Below are positions 37,198 to 46,858 of a DNA stretch of 64,000 nucleotides, in pieces. The DNA comes from Mycobacterium sp. AT1. Its GTDB lineage: Bacteria; Actinomycetota; Actinomycetes; Mycobacteriales; Mycobacteriaceae. The notes beneath the pieces are model-generated. The model was not told the origin of the DNA, ran no database searches, and saw nothing but the letters and a program-made list of their open reading frames with translations. The stretch covers positions 46,647 to 110,646 of the forward strand of contig NZ_MVOC01000012.1 in assembly GCF_002043095.1 (NCBI RefSeq), read 5' to 3'. Made by a program: the position numbers and the translations under genes. Within the stretch, counting starts at the first letter, position 1, and each line of letters starts with the position of its first letter.

Positions 37198-39333
37198 CTA
37201 CCGCGGCAACCCCAGCAGTCGCTCGCCGGCGAGGTTGAGCAGGATCTGCTCGGTGCCACCGGCAATCGACAGGCACCGGGTGTTCAGGAAGTACCGCACG
37301 TCGGGCGAGTCGACGATGCCCGCGCCGTCCCGGGAATCCATGATCGCCTCGGCGAGATTCTGCCGGTACCGCACGCCGATCAGCTTGCGCACGCTCGAGG
37401 GAGCACCGGGGTCGTGACCGCCGACCGCCATCTTCGCGATCAACGCGTCGAGAAGCGCCCCGACCTGAGCCGCGACGATGAGGACCCCGAGGCGGTCGGC
37501 CTCGGCGGGATCGAGATCCCCGGCGTCTTGGCGTGAGTCCAGCACCTCCAGGAGGTGTTCCATTCCCCGGTCGAGCGCTCCGCCGGCGGCCATCGCGACC
37601 CGTTCGTTGGCCAGCGTGGTGCGGGCCAACGGCCAGCCGCCGTCGACCGGTCCCACCACCATGTCGTCGGGCACGAAGAGGTCGTCGAAGAAGACCTCGT
37701 TGAAGAGGGCCTCGCCGGTGATCTCGCGCAGTGGACGGATGTCGATGCCCGGGGACTTCATGTCGACCAGGAAGTACGTGATGCCCTTGTGTTTCGGAGC
37801 GTCTGGGTTGGTGCGGGCCAGGCAGACGCCCCAGTCCGCGCGATGCGCATTGGACGTCCACACCTTCTGACCGCTAAGAAGCCAGCCGCCTTCCGTGCGA
37901 ATTGCCTTGGTGCGCAACGCCGCAAGATCGGATCCGGCGCCCGGCTCACTGAACAGCTGGCACCAGTACACGTCACCGTTCAGCGTGCCGGGAATGAACC
38001 TCTCGATCTGCTCGGTGCTGCCGTGACCCAGGATCGTCGGGGCCGCCCACCACCCGATCGAGATGTCCGGCCGCACCACGCCCGCCGCCTCGAGCTCCTG
38101 GTCGATGACCAACTGCTGCGCGGGGGACGCCGCCCGCCCGTAGGGCTTGGGCCAGTGCGGTGCCATCAGACCCTTCTCGGCGAGGGCGGCCTGCCGCTTC
38201 TCCTCCGGCAGCGCGGCGATGTCGGCGACGATCCCCGCGACCTCGGCCCTGACGTCCTCACCGTCGGTGACGTCGACGTGGAGTTGACGACGCACCCCGT
38301 CGCGAGTCAGCGTCGCGCACCGGCGCAGCCACGACGACCTGCCGCCGAGGAACTGGGCGTTGGCGTAGGCGCGTCGCATGTAGAGATGCGCGTCGTGCTC
38401 CCAGGTGATGCCGATGCCACCGAGCACCTGAATGCAGTCGCGGGCGTTGACCTTCTCGGCCTCGATGCCGACCGCCGAGGCGACGGCGGCCGCGATCGAG
38501 AGTTGGTCGGGGTCGGCGTCGGTCACCGCGCCGGCCGCGTCGGTCGCGGCGATGCCGATCTGCTGGGCGCGCAGCAGCATCTCGGCGCACATGTGCTTGA
38601 CCGCCTGGAAGCTGCCGATCGGCTTGCCGAACTGTTCGCGCACCTTCGCGTACTCCGTGGCCGTCTCCAGGCACCACCGCGAGAGCCCGCTGGCCTCCGC
38701 GGCCAGCAGGGTCGCGGTGAGGTCGACGACCCGTTGGTGCGGCAGGTCGATCTTGGTGGCCGGGGCCGACGACAGCTCGACGCGGGCCAACGGGCGGGAG
38801 AAGTCGGTGGCCTCCAGCCGCTCGACCGTCACCCCGGCGGCGGTGGCGTCGACGTGGATCCAGCCATCCCCGGCGGGCAGCACGAGAACCCCGTCCACCA
38901 GAGCACCGAGGACGTACTTCGCCGTGCCCGTCGCGGTCGTGCCGTCGAAGGTGATGTCCGAACCGAGCGCGACCCCCGCGGTGCGCTGCCCGGAGGCCAG
39001 CGCGTCGAGGAGCTTCTCGTCGGTGATCACCAGCGTGGCCAGCGCGGTCGTCGCGACCGGGCCGGGCACCAGCGCGGCGGCCGCCTCGTCGACCATCAGG
39101 CACAGGTTCTCGACGCTGCCGCCGGCACCACCGAGCTCCTCGGGCACGGCCACCCCGAACATGCCGAGCTGAGCCAGGCTGTCGTAGACCGGCCGCCACG
39201 ACTCGGGGTCGCCCTCCTCGACGCCGCGCACCGCGGCGATGGCGCCAGAGGATGCCGCCCAATCCCGGACGAGCTCTCGTACGGCAAACTGATCGTCGGT
39301 GATGGTGGCGGACACCGCACCTGTCGAAGCCAT
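37198..39333 (-). CDS. fadE34: FadE34, two-domain fused acyl-CoA dehydrogenase
   Basis: A 711-residue protein made of two acyl-CoA dehydrogenase units. The N-terminal unit (about 1-350) keeps YAKVREQFGKPIGSFQAVKH and LGGIGITWEHDAHLY; the C-terminal unit (about 360-711) keeps FSEPGAGSDLAALRTK, LSGQKVWTSNAH and GGTEQILLNLAGERLLGLPR. FadE34 family enzymes dehydrogenate steroid C5 side-chain CoA thioesters. ATG 39333 lies 44 bp from a perfect KstR operator. Corresponds to Rv3573c, divergent from kstR. Confidence 0.93.
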   Translation of the reverse strand: MASTGAVSATITDDQFAVRELVRDWAASSGAIAAVRGVEEGDPESWRPVYDSLAQLGMFGVAVPEELGGAGGSVENLCLMVDEAAAALVPGPVATTALATLVITDEKLLDALASGQRTAGVALGSDITFDGTTATGTAKYVLGALVDGVLVLPAGDGWIHVDATAAGVTVERLEATDFSRPLARVELSSAPATKIDLPHQRVVDLTATLLAAEASGLSRWCLETATEYAKVREQFGKPIGSFQAVKHMCAEMLLRAQQIGIAATDAAGAVTDADPDQLSIAAAVASAVGIEAEKVNARDCIQVLGGIGITWEHDAHLYMRRAYANAQFLGGRSSWLRRCATLTRDGVRRQLHVDVTDGEDVRAEVAGIVADIAALPEEKRQAALAEKGLMAPHWPKPYGRAASPAQQLVIDQELEAAGVVRPDISIGWWAAPTILGHGSTEQIERFIPGTLNGDVYWCQLFSEPGAGSDLAALRTKAIRTEGGWLLSGQKVWTSNAHRADWGVCLARTNPDAPKHKGITYFLVDMKSPGIDIRPLREITGEALFNEVFFDDLFVPDDMVVGPVDGGWPLARTTLANERVAMAAGGALDRGMEHLLEVLDSRQDAGDLDPAEADRLGVLIVAAQVGALLDALIAKMAVGGHDPGAPSSVRKLIGVRYRQNLAEAIMDSRDGAGIVDSPDVRYFLNTRCLSIAGGTEQILLNLAGERLLGLPR

Positions 39334-39377
39334 GGTCGGGCCCTCCTGGGTCTTGGAGAGAAGACGATGCTTCTCAC

Positions 39378-39391
39378 TAGAACGTGTTCTA
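39378..39391. promoter_or_regulatory. KstR operator between fadE34 and kstR
   Basis: TAGAACGTGTTCTA matches TnnAACnnGTTnnA fully, and outside its central GT it is symmetric. It is nearer to fadE34 (44 bp) than to kstR (141 bp) and probably serves both. Confidence 0.92.
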
Positions 39392-39532
39392 ATGGTGACA
39401 TCGTTCTAACGTCAAGTCGACTGCCATTACGCCAGGACAAGTCGGCGACCCGGGGGCACGGAGGTGGGACATTCCTGATTCGCGTGCGTATCGTTTTCAC
39501 CTAGTGCGTACTACGAAGGAGATGCCTACCGC

Positions 39533-40231
39533 ATGTCCGGTTCTTCTGTGCCAGCAAGCGAGTCAGCAGCAACCAGCTCGGGTTCGGGGTCGTCGTCGAC
39601 CACCGGCCCGCGCCAGGTGACGAAGGTGGCCGTCCTGGCCGAGTCCGAATTGGGCTCCGAGGCCCAGCGCGAGCGCCGCAAGCGCATCCTCGACGCCACC
39701 CTCGCCATCGCGTCCAAGGGTGGTTACGAGGCAGTTCAGATGCGTGCGGTCGCCGAGCGCGCCGACGTCGCGGTGGGCACGCTGTACCGCTACTTCCCGT
39801 CCAAGGTGCACCTCCTGGTGTCCGCGCTGGGCCGGGAGTTCGAACGCATCGACGCCAAGACAGACCGGGCGTCGCTGACCGGGGGCACTCCCTACCAGCG
39901 ACTCAACGTCATGGTCGGGAAGCTCAACCGCTCGATGCAGCGCAACCCGCTGCTGACCGAGGCCATGACCCGCGCCTTCGTCTTCGCCGACGCGTCGGCT
40001 TCGGGTGAAGTCGACCACGTCGGAAAGCTGATGGACTCCATGTTCGCCAGGGCGATGAGCGACGGCGAGCCCACCGAGGACCAGTTCCACATCGCCCGCG
40101 TCATCTCCGACGTGTGGCTGTCCAACCTGTTGGCCTGGCTCACCCGCCGCGCCTCGGCAACCGACGTCAGCAAGCGACTGGACCTCGCCGTGCGACTGCT
40201 GATCGGCGACGGGGAACACCCTAAGATCTGA
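39533..40231 (+). CDS. kstR: KstR, TetR-family repressor of the cholesterol regulon (extended N-terminus)
   Basis: A 232-residue TetR regulator. The region from VAVLAESELGSEAQRERRKR onward is nearly identical to M. tuberculosis KstR as I recall it, with the HTH segment near residues 65-85 (RADVAVGTLYRYFPSK). ATG 39533 adds about 30 residues rich in Ser, Ala and Thr ahead of it; AAGGAG lies 12 bases before that ATG. A GTG near 39626 would give the shorter form. KstR represses rings A/B and side-chain genes until a 3-oxo-4-cholestenoyl-CoA type ligand binds. Confidence 0.93.
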   Translation: MSGSSVPASESAATSSGSGSSSTTGPRQVTKVAVLAESELGSEAQRERRKRILDATLAIASKGGYEAVQMRAVAERADVAVGTLYRYFPSKVHLLVSALGREFERIDAKTDRASLTGGTPYQRLNVMVGKLNRSMQRNPLLTEAMTRAFVFADASASGEVDHVGKLMDSMFARAMSDGEPTEDQFHIARVISDVWLSNLLAWLTRRASATDVSKRLDLAVRLLIGDGEHPKI

Positions 40232-40234
40232 ACG

Positions 40235-40981
40235 GTGGCACTCCCGGCAGACCTCGTCCGCGCCCTCGACGCCGTCGCCGCCACCCCGCGGCTGCTCGTC
40301 GCCTCCGACTTCGACGGCACCCTCGCCCCGCTCGTCGACCGTCCTTCCGACGCCCGGCCGCTGCCGCAGGCAGCCGAGGCGCTGATCGCCATCGCCGACT
40401 TGCCGTCGACCGAGGTCGCGCTGGTCTCCGGACGCGCCCTTGCCGTGCTGCGGGAGTACTCCGGCATGCCGTCGAGCGTGCACCTCGTCGGCAGCCACGG
40501 CGCCGAGTTCGAGACCGGTTTCGCCCTCGAAATCGACGAGACGCTGTTGGCCACGATCACCACCGAACTCAACTCGATCGCGGCGGGCAGGCCAGGGGTG
40601 ACCGTCGAGCTCAAGCCGGCCAGCGTCGCGCTTCACGTCAGGAACGCCTCCGCCGCCGACGGCGAGGCCGCGCTCACCGCGGCCCACTCGGTGGGCGAAG
40701 TCTCGGGCGCCGAGATCACCGCGGGCAAGAACGTGCTGGAGTTCGCGGTCATCTCCACCGACAAGGGCGAGGCGGTCGACGTCTTCCGCCGACGGGGTGA
40801 CGCCACGGCCGCGGTGTTCTTCGGCGACGACGTCACCGACGAGAAGGCGTTCCGGCGCATGGTCGGATCCGACGTCGGCGTGAAGGTCGGCCCCGGCGAG
40901 ACGCTGGCGGCCTACCGGGTCGACTCCCCCGAGGACGTCGCGGAGGCACTGAGCCACCTGCTCGAGCGACGCCGCGGCTAG
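40235..40981 (+). CDS. otsB: Trehalose-6-phosphate phosphatase (HAD superfamily)
   Basis: A 248-residue HAD phosphatase with DFDGTLAPL (motif I, nucleophile aspartate near residue 25), VSGR (motif II), SHGAEFE, and FFGDDVTDE (motif IV). It hydrolyses trehalose-6-phosphate to trehalose. GTG 40235 lies 3 bp after the kstR stop, so it is probably co-transcribed with kstR. The same arrangement occurs next to kstR in M. smegmatis as I recall. It is followed by an APH-like gene. Confidence 0.85.
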   Translation: MALPADLVRALDAVAATPRLLVASDFDGTLAPLVDRPSDARPLPQAAEALIAIADLPSTEVALVSGRALAVLREYSGMPSSVHLVGSHGAEFETGFALEIDETLLATITTELNSIAAGRPGVTVELKPASVALHVRNASAADGEAALTAAHSVGEVSGAEITAGKNVLEFAVISTDKGEAVDVFRRRGDATAAVFFGDDVTDEKAFRRMVGSDVGVKVGPGETLAAYRVDSPEDVAEALSHLLERRRG

Positions 40982-41018
40982 CGCGTGGTCGGCGGCGGGC
41001 CGCCAGCTCGGGCTCGAG

Positions 41019-41876
41019 GTGCGCGAACCACGCGTGCTCTACGACGTGTTCTCGGTCGTCGTCCATTTGGCCCCCTGCCCCGTGGTGGTCCGGGTGCCGA
41101 CCGTGCTGCCGCCGTCGTACGCGCTTCGGCCGGACGCTCAACTCGCGCAGCAGCGCGCGGAGCTCGCCGTGACCGGGTGGCTTGCCGACCACGGCCATCC
41201 GGTCGTACCACCCAGCCCGCTGGTCCCACGTGAACCCGTTGTGCAAGAAGGGTTCTCGATGACGTTCTGGCAGCTGGTCGAAGAGGTCCTGGTTCCCGAG
41301 CCGGACACCACCGCTCGCCTCGCGATGACCGCGAAACTCCATGCCGTGCTCGCCGACTACACCGACGAGAACCTGGGCCTCTGGGCTCCCTTCGCCACCT
41401 ACGTCCCCGACGGGCTGACCGCGCTGGAGAGCCTTCCCGACCTGCTGCCCGCGGCCGATCTCGACCGGGCTCGGCGCGAATGGTCGACCGTCGAGCCGAT
41501 CGTGTCGAGCCGGGACGCCTTCGAGCGGGAGTTCCCAGGGGTGGCAATCCAGACGATCCACGGCGACGCACCGTTCCACAACATGATCACCACCCCAGCC
41601 GGCGAGTACTGGGCGGACTTCGAACTCGTCACCCTTGGGCCGGTCGAGTCCGACGTCGCACTGGCCGGCGCGGATGGCGTGGCGACCTACGATGAGGCAG
41701 CGGTGCGCCTCGGCCTGCGGGCCTCCGACCCCCGGGTGCTGCGCCTGGTCGAGACCGCCGGATCTCTCGCGACGGTCGCCTGCCTTGCCATGGCTCCCCA
41801 GCTGCCGATGCTCGTCGGGGCAGTCGAACCCGCTCTCGCACAATGGCGTTCGACGCCGCTCTTCACCGGACCCTAG
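41019..41876 (+). CDS. APH-family phosphotransferase (aminoglycoside/choline kinase-like)
   Basis: A 285-residue protein of the phosphotransferase enzyme family. The catalytic-loop motif TIHGDAPFHNMI near residue 185 (HGDxxxxN) and the metal-binding YWADFELVTLGPVESDVA near 205 are clear; the N-lobe VVVRVP lysine region is divergent. The frame is closed by a stop at 40950, and GTG 41019 is the first start after it. It lies 37 bp after otsB. The substrate (alcohol, sugar or drug) cannot be told. Confidence 0.75.
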   Translation: MREPRVLYDVFSVVVHLAPCPVVVRVPTVLPPSYALRPDAQLAQQRAELAVTGWLADHGHPVVPPSPLVPREPVVQEGFSMTFWQLVEEVLVPEPDTTARLAMTAKLHAVLADYTDENLGLWAPFATYVPDGLTALESLPDLLPAADLDRARREWSTVEPIVSSRDAFEREFPGVAIQTIHGDAPFHNMITTPAGEYWADFELVTLGPVESDVALAGADGVATYDEAAVRLGLRASDPRVLRLVETAGSLATVACLAMAPQLPMLVGAVEPALAQWRSTPLFTGP

Positions 41877-42977
41877 CTAGGCGGGCGGGCCCGACGTGCG
41901 TCCGCGCACCAGCTCGGTCTCGAGGATCTCCAGCGCAGGCAGGCCCGACCGTGGTGGGTTGTGCAGCAAATGGCCGGCCCGACGCCCCTTTTCGACGCTG
42001 GGCTGCTTGACGGTCGTCAGCCCGCGCGCCAATGCATCGGGGACACCGTCGAATCCGGTGACGGTCATCTGCCCCGGCACGTAGATGCCACGGCCACGCA
42101 GGTAGTCCATCGCCGAAAGTGCGAGCACGTCGGTGGTGCACATCAACGCCGTGATTCGAGGGTTGATGTCCAGCGCGACCTCGGCTGCCGCCCCGCCGGA
42201 GGCCTGAAGATGATCGCGAGTCTCCACCACCGTCAACGAATCAGGTTGCAAGCCAGCATCCTTCATGGCCTCACGAGTGCCTTGAATGCGCTCCCGCTGA
42301 ACGAAGAAGTGCGGGTTGTCCATGCGGTCCAGATCGGCCGCCGCGGCATCGGCGTCACCGTGGGGCCAGTCGCGCCCCAAGCGCATCGTCAGGACTCCGA
42401 TGTGTCGGTGACCGAGCCCGATGACGTAGTCGGCCACACTGCGCATCGCGGCGCGGTCGTCGATGCCGACGCGCGAGGCGTCGGGGACGTCCCGTGGTTG
42501 GTCGACCACCACCACCGGCAGCGCGCGCTGCGCGACCACTTGAAGGTACGGATCGTCGTCGGAGGCCGAGTAGACGACGAAACCGTCGACGCCCGCGGAC
42601 AGCACCGCGGCGGTCCCGTCGCTGACGCTGCGATTGGGGCCGGCGGCGACCAACAGCAGCCCCTGTCCCACCGCCTCACAGGACTCGGCGAGGCCCGCGA
42701 CGAAGTCCAGCGCCGCCGGGTCACGGAACGAGTAGTTGAGCGGCTCGGTGAGGATCAGGCCGACCGCACCCGCGCGCCGGGTGCGAAGCGAGCGTGCGAC
42801 CGGATCGGGTCCGGCGTAACCCAGCTGCTTGGCCGTTGCCAGAACGCGCTCACGAAGATCGGCGGACAACTGATCCGGCCGGTTGTAGGCGTTGGAGATC
42901 GTGGTGCGCGAGACCTTCAGTTCGGCGGCCAACGACGCCAGGGTTGCTCGCCGGCGTGGCGCAGGTCCTCTGGGCAT
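41877..42977 (-). CDS. LacI-family transcriptional regulator (Rv3575c-like)
   Basis: A 366-residue LacI/GalR protein with the N-terminal helix-turn-helix at about 12-32, a hinge near 50-60 and a periplasmic-binding-protein-like sensor domain (GLILTEPLNYSFRDP, VVVDQPRDVP, GFDGVPDA). It occupies the position of Rv3575c. Its stop is immediately adjacent to the convergent APH-like stop. No inverted-repeat operator was recognised in the short 38-bp upstream gap. Confidence 0.9.
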   Translation of the reverse strand: MPRGPAPRRRATLASLAAELKVSRTTISNAYNRPDQLSADLRERVLATAKQLGYAGPDPVARSLRTRRAGAVGLILTEPLNYSFRDPAALDFVAGLAESCEAVGQGLLLVAAGPNRSVSDGTAAVLSAGVDGFVVYSASDDDPYLQVVAQRALPVVVVDQPRDVPDASRVGIDDRAAMRSVADYVIGLGHRHIGVLTMRLGRDWPHGDADAAAADLDRMDNPHFFVQRERIQGTREAMKDAGLQPDSLTVVETRDHLQASGGAAAEVALDINPRITALMCTTDVLALSAMDYLRGRGIYVPGQMTVTGFDGVPDALARGLTTVKQPSVEKGRRAGHLLHNPPRSGLPALEILETELVRGRTSGPPA

Positions 42978-43015
42978 GGAGTATGACGCTAGCCGATTCC
43001 CCGCAGTTCACACCG

Positions 43016-45202
43016 TCATCGGGCTGCGTGGCGCACGCTGGTGATCACGCGGACGGTGCCGCCCATGACGTCGGAGACGTAGACGGTGCGGCCGTCGCGA
43101 CTCGCGGCCATCAGTCCGGGCTGGATGCCGACCCCGATGGTCGCGACGGTGTTGTTGGTGGCGGCGTCGACGACCGTGACGGTTCCGCAGTTGATGTTGC
43201 TCACGTACAGGCGGTCGCCTCGGACGATCATGTCGACCGGGGCCGCGTCCGGTGGGATCGCGTCGAGCGCACGGGTCTTGGGGTCGATCTCCACGGCCGT
43301 GGTGGTCGACCCGTCCACCACGGTGAGGGCGTTGGTGGCGGCGTTGACGACGTACAACCGCTTGCCGACGACGGCACCGTAGTACGGGTATCCGCCGGTC
43401 GCCGCGTGATCGGCGGTGTTGGTCGTCTGGTCCAGTACCGCCACCGTGCCGCCCGAATAGTTGGTGACGTAGACCCGGTCCGCCGTGGCGGCGAGCCCAA
43501 ATGGGTCACCGCCGACGGGGATCCGGACGAGTTCGGTGTTGTCGGCCAGGTCGATCACCGACACCGTTCCGGCGAGATCGGCGACGTAGAGGCGGTCGCC
43601 GCTGACCTCGAGACCAAACGGATTGGCGCCTACGTCGATGACGTCGACGACGGTGTTGGTCGAGGCGTCGACCACCGAGACCGTGCCGTCGTCGGCGTTC
43701 CCGACGTAGAGCGTTCCGCCCCTGGCTGCCAGCGCGAACGGCATGCTGCCGACCTCGACCGAACCGACCACCGTTCTGGTCGTGGTGTCCACGACCTTCA
43801 CCGATCCGTTGCCTGCCGCGTCGTCGGAACCGTTGAGGACGTACAGGCGGTCCCCGATGACCGCAAGACCGTAGGTGAGCCCGCTGCCGACGTCGATGGT
43901 GTCGGTGACGGCGGCCTCGGCCGGGTCGACGGGCGCGCGAACGTCGACCGTCTGACCGTCGGACGCCGCGACCGCGAACATCGCGACTCCGTCGCCCGGA
44001 TTCAGGTGTGCCGCCAGCCTGGCGGCCTGGGTTGGCGTGAACGCCCACTGCCCGGAGTCGGCGTCGACCGTGGCGGCACCGAGCCGACGGTCGACCTGCC
44101 GGACCAACGAGTAGGTACGTGGAATGGGATGGCCGACGACGTTGACGTGACCGGCCACTCGTCCCGACATGCGGTCGACCCGGTCGACGACCGCACCCGG
44201 GGCGGCCAGCGGGTCGGCGTCGACCAGCTCGGTCCGCTGTGGATCCGCGACCGACAGCTGCCGATGGCCGACGGTGCCGGGCTCGGACTGACGCCGCACC
44301 CAGGCCAGTACCGCCCACAGCGCCGGGGTGTCCGCCGGGCTCCCCGGCACCGGGACGACGAAGGGCGCCAACACCGCGGCGATGACGCCGGTGAAGGTAC
44401 TCGCCCGTTCACGAGTCGAGTCCTCGGCGGGCGCCGTGGACACGCCGCGGGCCGCGACGGCCGTAGCGTGGGCCGCCCCGTGCTCGTCCACGGATGTCTG
44501 ATCGCCGGCCGCGGCGCCCAGGAACGTCCCGGCGCCGCCACCGCCGCCGAACGAGACGGTCGCCAGCGAAATCGACGAGATCGCCGTGACGACAACGCTA
44601 TTCGACGTCGCGGCGATGACGTCCGCGGTGAAGACCCTGGCCGCCTTCGCGTCGTCGTGGACCGCAGCGGCCGCAGTCGGGACGGCGACGGGCGCGGCCT
44701 CCGGGGCAGGGATGGCGATCGGCTCCGCGGTGGGTGGCGTGACGACCGGCGAGTCCTGGGGCGCGGCTTGTTCCTGCGCAACGGATTCCTGTGCGACCGG
44801 CTCGGTTCCGCTCGACGAGGACGCGCCGTCGGATGACCCCTGCTCGTATTCACTCGAGGTAAGCGCACCGCCGGAACTGCGGACCGAGACGCCGGGCGCC
44901 GGTTCGGTCGTCGACCCCGTCGACCCGAGAGCCTGATCGGGGTCTGACGATGCGTCAGACCCCGACCCGGCATCGACGGAACCCGCCCCCACGGGTGGTG
45001 TCGACCCCCCAGACGACACCACCCCGGGCTCCGCCTTCGAGTCCGGGTCCCCCGATCCCGAACTCTCGACCTGCGACACGCCGGGCGACGGCTCAGACGT
45101 TGGTTCGGCAGCCGCGAGACCCGGATAGGTCATCGCCGCCGCACCAACGCCGAACACCACTGCGAGGGCCCCCGCGCATCGAAGGCGTTTCGTGTTGCTC
45201 AC
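43016..45202 (-). CDS. Secreted YncE-like beta-propeller protein with long low-complexity N-terminus
   Basis: A 728-residue protein. A signal peptide covers about residues 1-33 (ending near LAAAEP). A region of about 250 residues rich in Ser, Gly, Pro, Glu and Ala follows. The C-terminal 280 residues hold seven or so YVTN/NHL-like repeats of about 40 residues with DRLYVxN-GTVSVVD-TNTVV phasing, a beta-propeller. GTG 45202 opens the signal peptide; upstream in-frame sequence is not signal-like and is rejected. No catalytic motif. Probably a cell-envelope or surface protein; the binding target is unknown. Confidence 0.8.
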   Translation of the reverse strand: MSNTKRLRCAGALAVVFGVGAAAMTYPGLAAAEPTSEPSPGVSQVESSGSGDPDSKAEPGVVSSGGSTPPVGAGSVDAGSGSDASSDPDQALGSTGSTTEPAPGVSVRSSGGALTSSEYEQGSSDGASSSSGTEPVAQESVAQEQAAPQDSPVVTPPTAEPIAIPAPEAAPVAVPTAAAAVHDDAKAARVFTADVIAATSNSVVVTAISSISLATVSFGGGGGAGTFLGAAAGDQTSVDEHGAAHATAVAARGVSTAPAEDSTRERASTFTGVIAAVLAPFVVPVPGSPADTPALWAVLAWVRRQSEPGTVGHRQLSVADPQRTELVDADPLAAPGAVVDRVDRMSGRVAGHVNVVGHPIPRTYSLVRQVDRRLGAATVDADSGQWAFTPTQAARLAAHLNPGDGVAMFAVAASDGQTVDVRAPVDPAEAAVTDTIDVGSGLTYGLAVIGDRLYVLNGSDDAAGNGSVKVVDTTTRTVVGSVEVGSMPFALAARGGTLYVGNADDGTVSVVDASTNTVVDVIDVGANPFGLEVSGDRLYVADLAGTVSVIDLADNTELVRIPVGGDPFGLAATADRVYVTNYSGGTVAVLDQTTNTADHAATGGYPYYGAVVGKRLYVVNAATNALTVVDGSTTTAVEIDPKTRALDAIPPDAAPVDMIVRGDRLYVSNINCGTVTVVDAATNNTVATIGVGIQPGLMAASRDGRTVYVSDVMGGTVRVITSVRHAAR

Positions 45203-45254
45203 CGCCGATGCCCCTCGCCGTTGTCCCTTCCGACGTCGTCCTCGTAGATGATCG

Positions 45255-45282
45255 CCCCGAATGCGGACCGGTCGCATCGGGG
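45255..45282. terminator. Strong hairpin in the rhodanese/beta-propeller intergenic space
   Basis: CCCCGAATGCG (45255-45265) pairs with CGCATCGGGG (45273-45282) with one bulged A around a GACCGGT loop. It is 52 bp downstream of the rhodanese stop on the minus strand and 52 bp upstream of the beta-propeller gene start. There is no T-run. It fits a mycobacterial-type terminator or a 5' leader structure. Confidence 0.4.
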
Positions 45283-45334
45283 ATTCCCCTATGGTTCTGC
45301 CGCCTACGACCCCATGCCGCCGACTCTCGTCACG

Positions 45335-46150
45335 TCAGCCGCCCGTGGCGACGGGGCGAGCCGGTTCGCCGCTCCACTGCGACCACGACCCGGGAAACAA
45401 CGCTGCGTCGACGCCGACCACGGCCAGCGCGGCGACCGCCACCGCCGCGGTGACACCCGACCCGCAGTACGCACCGGCGGTGTCACCGAGTGCGTCGGCG
45501 AGGTCGGCCGTGGGGAGGAACGCGCCGTCGGCGTCGAGCAGCGACGTGCTCGGCACGTTGACGGCGCCGGGGACGTGACCCGCGACCGGGTCCACGGGCT
45601 CGACGTCGCCACGAAAGCGCTCCGGTGCCCGTGCGTCGGCCAACCGGGAGCCGAGCGCCGCGGCCTCGTCGGCGGTCAACGTCGGCATGGCCCCCGCGTA
45701 GAGGTCGGGATGGGTGAGGGTGACGTCACCCGGCTCGGGGTTGACGACGCCGGATTCCAGAGCGCCTCGCCACGCCGCCAGACCGCCGTCGAGGATGCGC
45801 ACGTCGGCCAGACCGGCGGCCGTCAACACCCACCACGCGCGCGCCGACCCGGCCCGGTTCCAGTCGTCGTAGACCACGACCGGGTCGCCGTCCCGGATTC
45901 CCCACCGCCGCGCCGCCGCCTGCAGCGCGGCGCCGGACGGCAGGGGGTGCCTCCCCTTGCCAGTCACGGCGTGATCGGTCAATTCGTCGTCGAGGGAGAC
46001 GTACACCGCGCCGGGAAGGTGGCCCGCCTCGTAGGCCGCACTGCCGTCCGGCTCGGCCAACTGCCAGCGGACGTCCAGGATTCTCGGCGGCGCACCTCCC
46101 GCGATCAGCTCCTCGAGTTCGGTTGCGGTGACCAATACTTCGGATCTCAC
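45335..46150 (-). CDS. Thiosulfate/3-mercaptopyruvate sulfurtransferase (rhodanese)
   Basis: A 271-residue tandem-rhodanese protein. The N-terminal inactive domain has [13 protein letters not shown] and [16 protein letters not shown]; the C-terminal domain has the active-site loop AYCGSGVTA near residue 225, the cysteine taking up sulfur. GTG 46150 is preferred; longer reading crosses the divergent BluB gene. Only 24 bp separate its start from that gene. Confidence 0.87.
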   Translation of the reverse strand: MRSEVLVTATELEELIAGGAPPRILDVRWQLAEPDGSAAYEAGHLPGAVYVSLDDELTDHAVTGKGRHPLPSGAALQAAARRWGIRDGDPVVVYDDWNRAGSARAWWVLTAAGLADVRILDGGLAAWRGALESGVVNPEPGDVTLTHPDLYAGAMPTLTADEAAALGSRLADARAPERFRGDVEPVDPVAGHVPGAVNVPSTSLLDADGAFLPTADLADALGDTAGAYCGSGVTAAVAVAALAVVGVDAALFPGSWSQWSGEPARPVATGG

Positions 46151-46174
46151 GCACTCGAACGTACGCTGACCCGT

Positions 46175-46858
46175 GTGGGCGAGCACGCGTTCAGCGCAGC
46201 GGAGACAAGGGCCGTGTACCGAGCCATCGCCGAGCGCCGCGACATGCGCCGGTTTGCACCGGGCGACGTGCCAGAAGAGGTCCTCGCCAGACTGCTCGCA
46301 GCTGCACACGCCGCCCCAAGCGTCGGACTGATGCAGCCGTGGCGGTTCATCCGCATCACCGACGACGCCCTGCGCCACCAGATCCACGACATCGTCTCCG
46401 ACGAACGTCGGCAGACCGCGTCGGCACTGGGTCCGCGGGCCGACGAGTTCCTCCGGTTGAAGGTCGAGGGCGTGCTGGACTGCGCCGAACTGCTCGTCGT
46501 GGCGCTGCGCGACGGGCGCGACAAGCACGTCTTCGGGCGCCGAACCCTGCCGCAGATGGATCTGGCCTCAGTGTCGTGCGCCATCCAGAATCTGTGGCTT
46601 GCGGCCCGTGCGGAGGGCCTGGGCATGGGCTGGGTGTCGATCTTCGACCCCGCGCGCCTCGGTCCGCTGCTCGGAATGCCAGACGACGCCGAGCCGGTGG
46701 CGATCCTGTGCCTCGGCCCGGTTCCGGACTTCCCCGACCGGCCCGCGCTGGAGATCGACGAGTGGACGTTCGGCAGGCCGCTCGACGAATTCGTCTCGGA
46801 GAACGGCTGGGCGGGCCAACCCGCGCCCGCCGTAGGCTTGCCGCCGTGTCCCCCGTGA
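46175..46858 (+). CDS. bluB: BluB-like nitroreductase (5,6-dimethylbenzimidazole synthase family)
   Basis: A 227-residue flavin protein with [22 protein letters not shown] at the start, [19 protein letters not shown] near 47, and [21 protein letters not shown] near 148. These match BluB, which splits FMNH2 to make the lower ligand of vitamin B12. GTG 46175 gives the right family start; in-frame sequence upstream lies antisense to the rhodanese gene and is rejected. The next gene (pxpA) starts 13 bp before its stop. Confidence 0.8.
   Translation: MGEHAFSAAETRAVYRAIAERRDMRRFAPGDVPEEVLARLLAAAHAAPSVGLMQPWRFIRITDDALRHQIHDIVSDERRQTASALGPRADEFLRLKVEGVLDCAELLVVALRDGRDKHVFGRRTLPQMDLASVSCAIQNLWLAARAEGLGMGWVSIFDPARLGPLLGMPDDAEPVAILCLGPVPDFPDRPALEIDEWTFGRPLDEFVSENGWAGQPAPAVGLPPCPP

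Noticed and set aside
39405..39420. A second KstR site beside 39378
   Set aside because: CGTTCTAAC keeps half-site letters but not the AACnnGTT arrangement.
46150..46170. SOS box (TCGAACGTACGCTGA) upstream of the BluB-like gene
   Set aside because: The second half-site has two mismatches, including core bases.
45248..46174. In-frame upstream extension of the BluB-like gene
   Set aside because: It is antisense to the rhodanese gene, which has clear active-site motifs.
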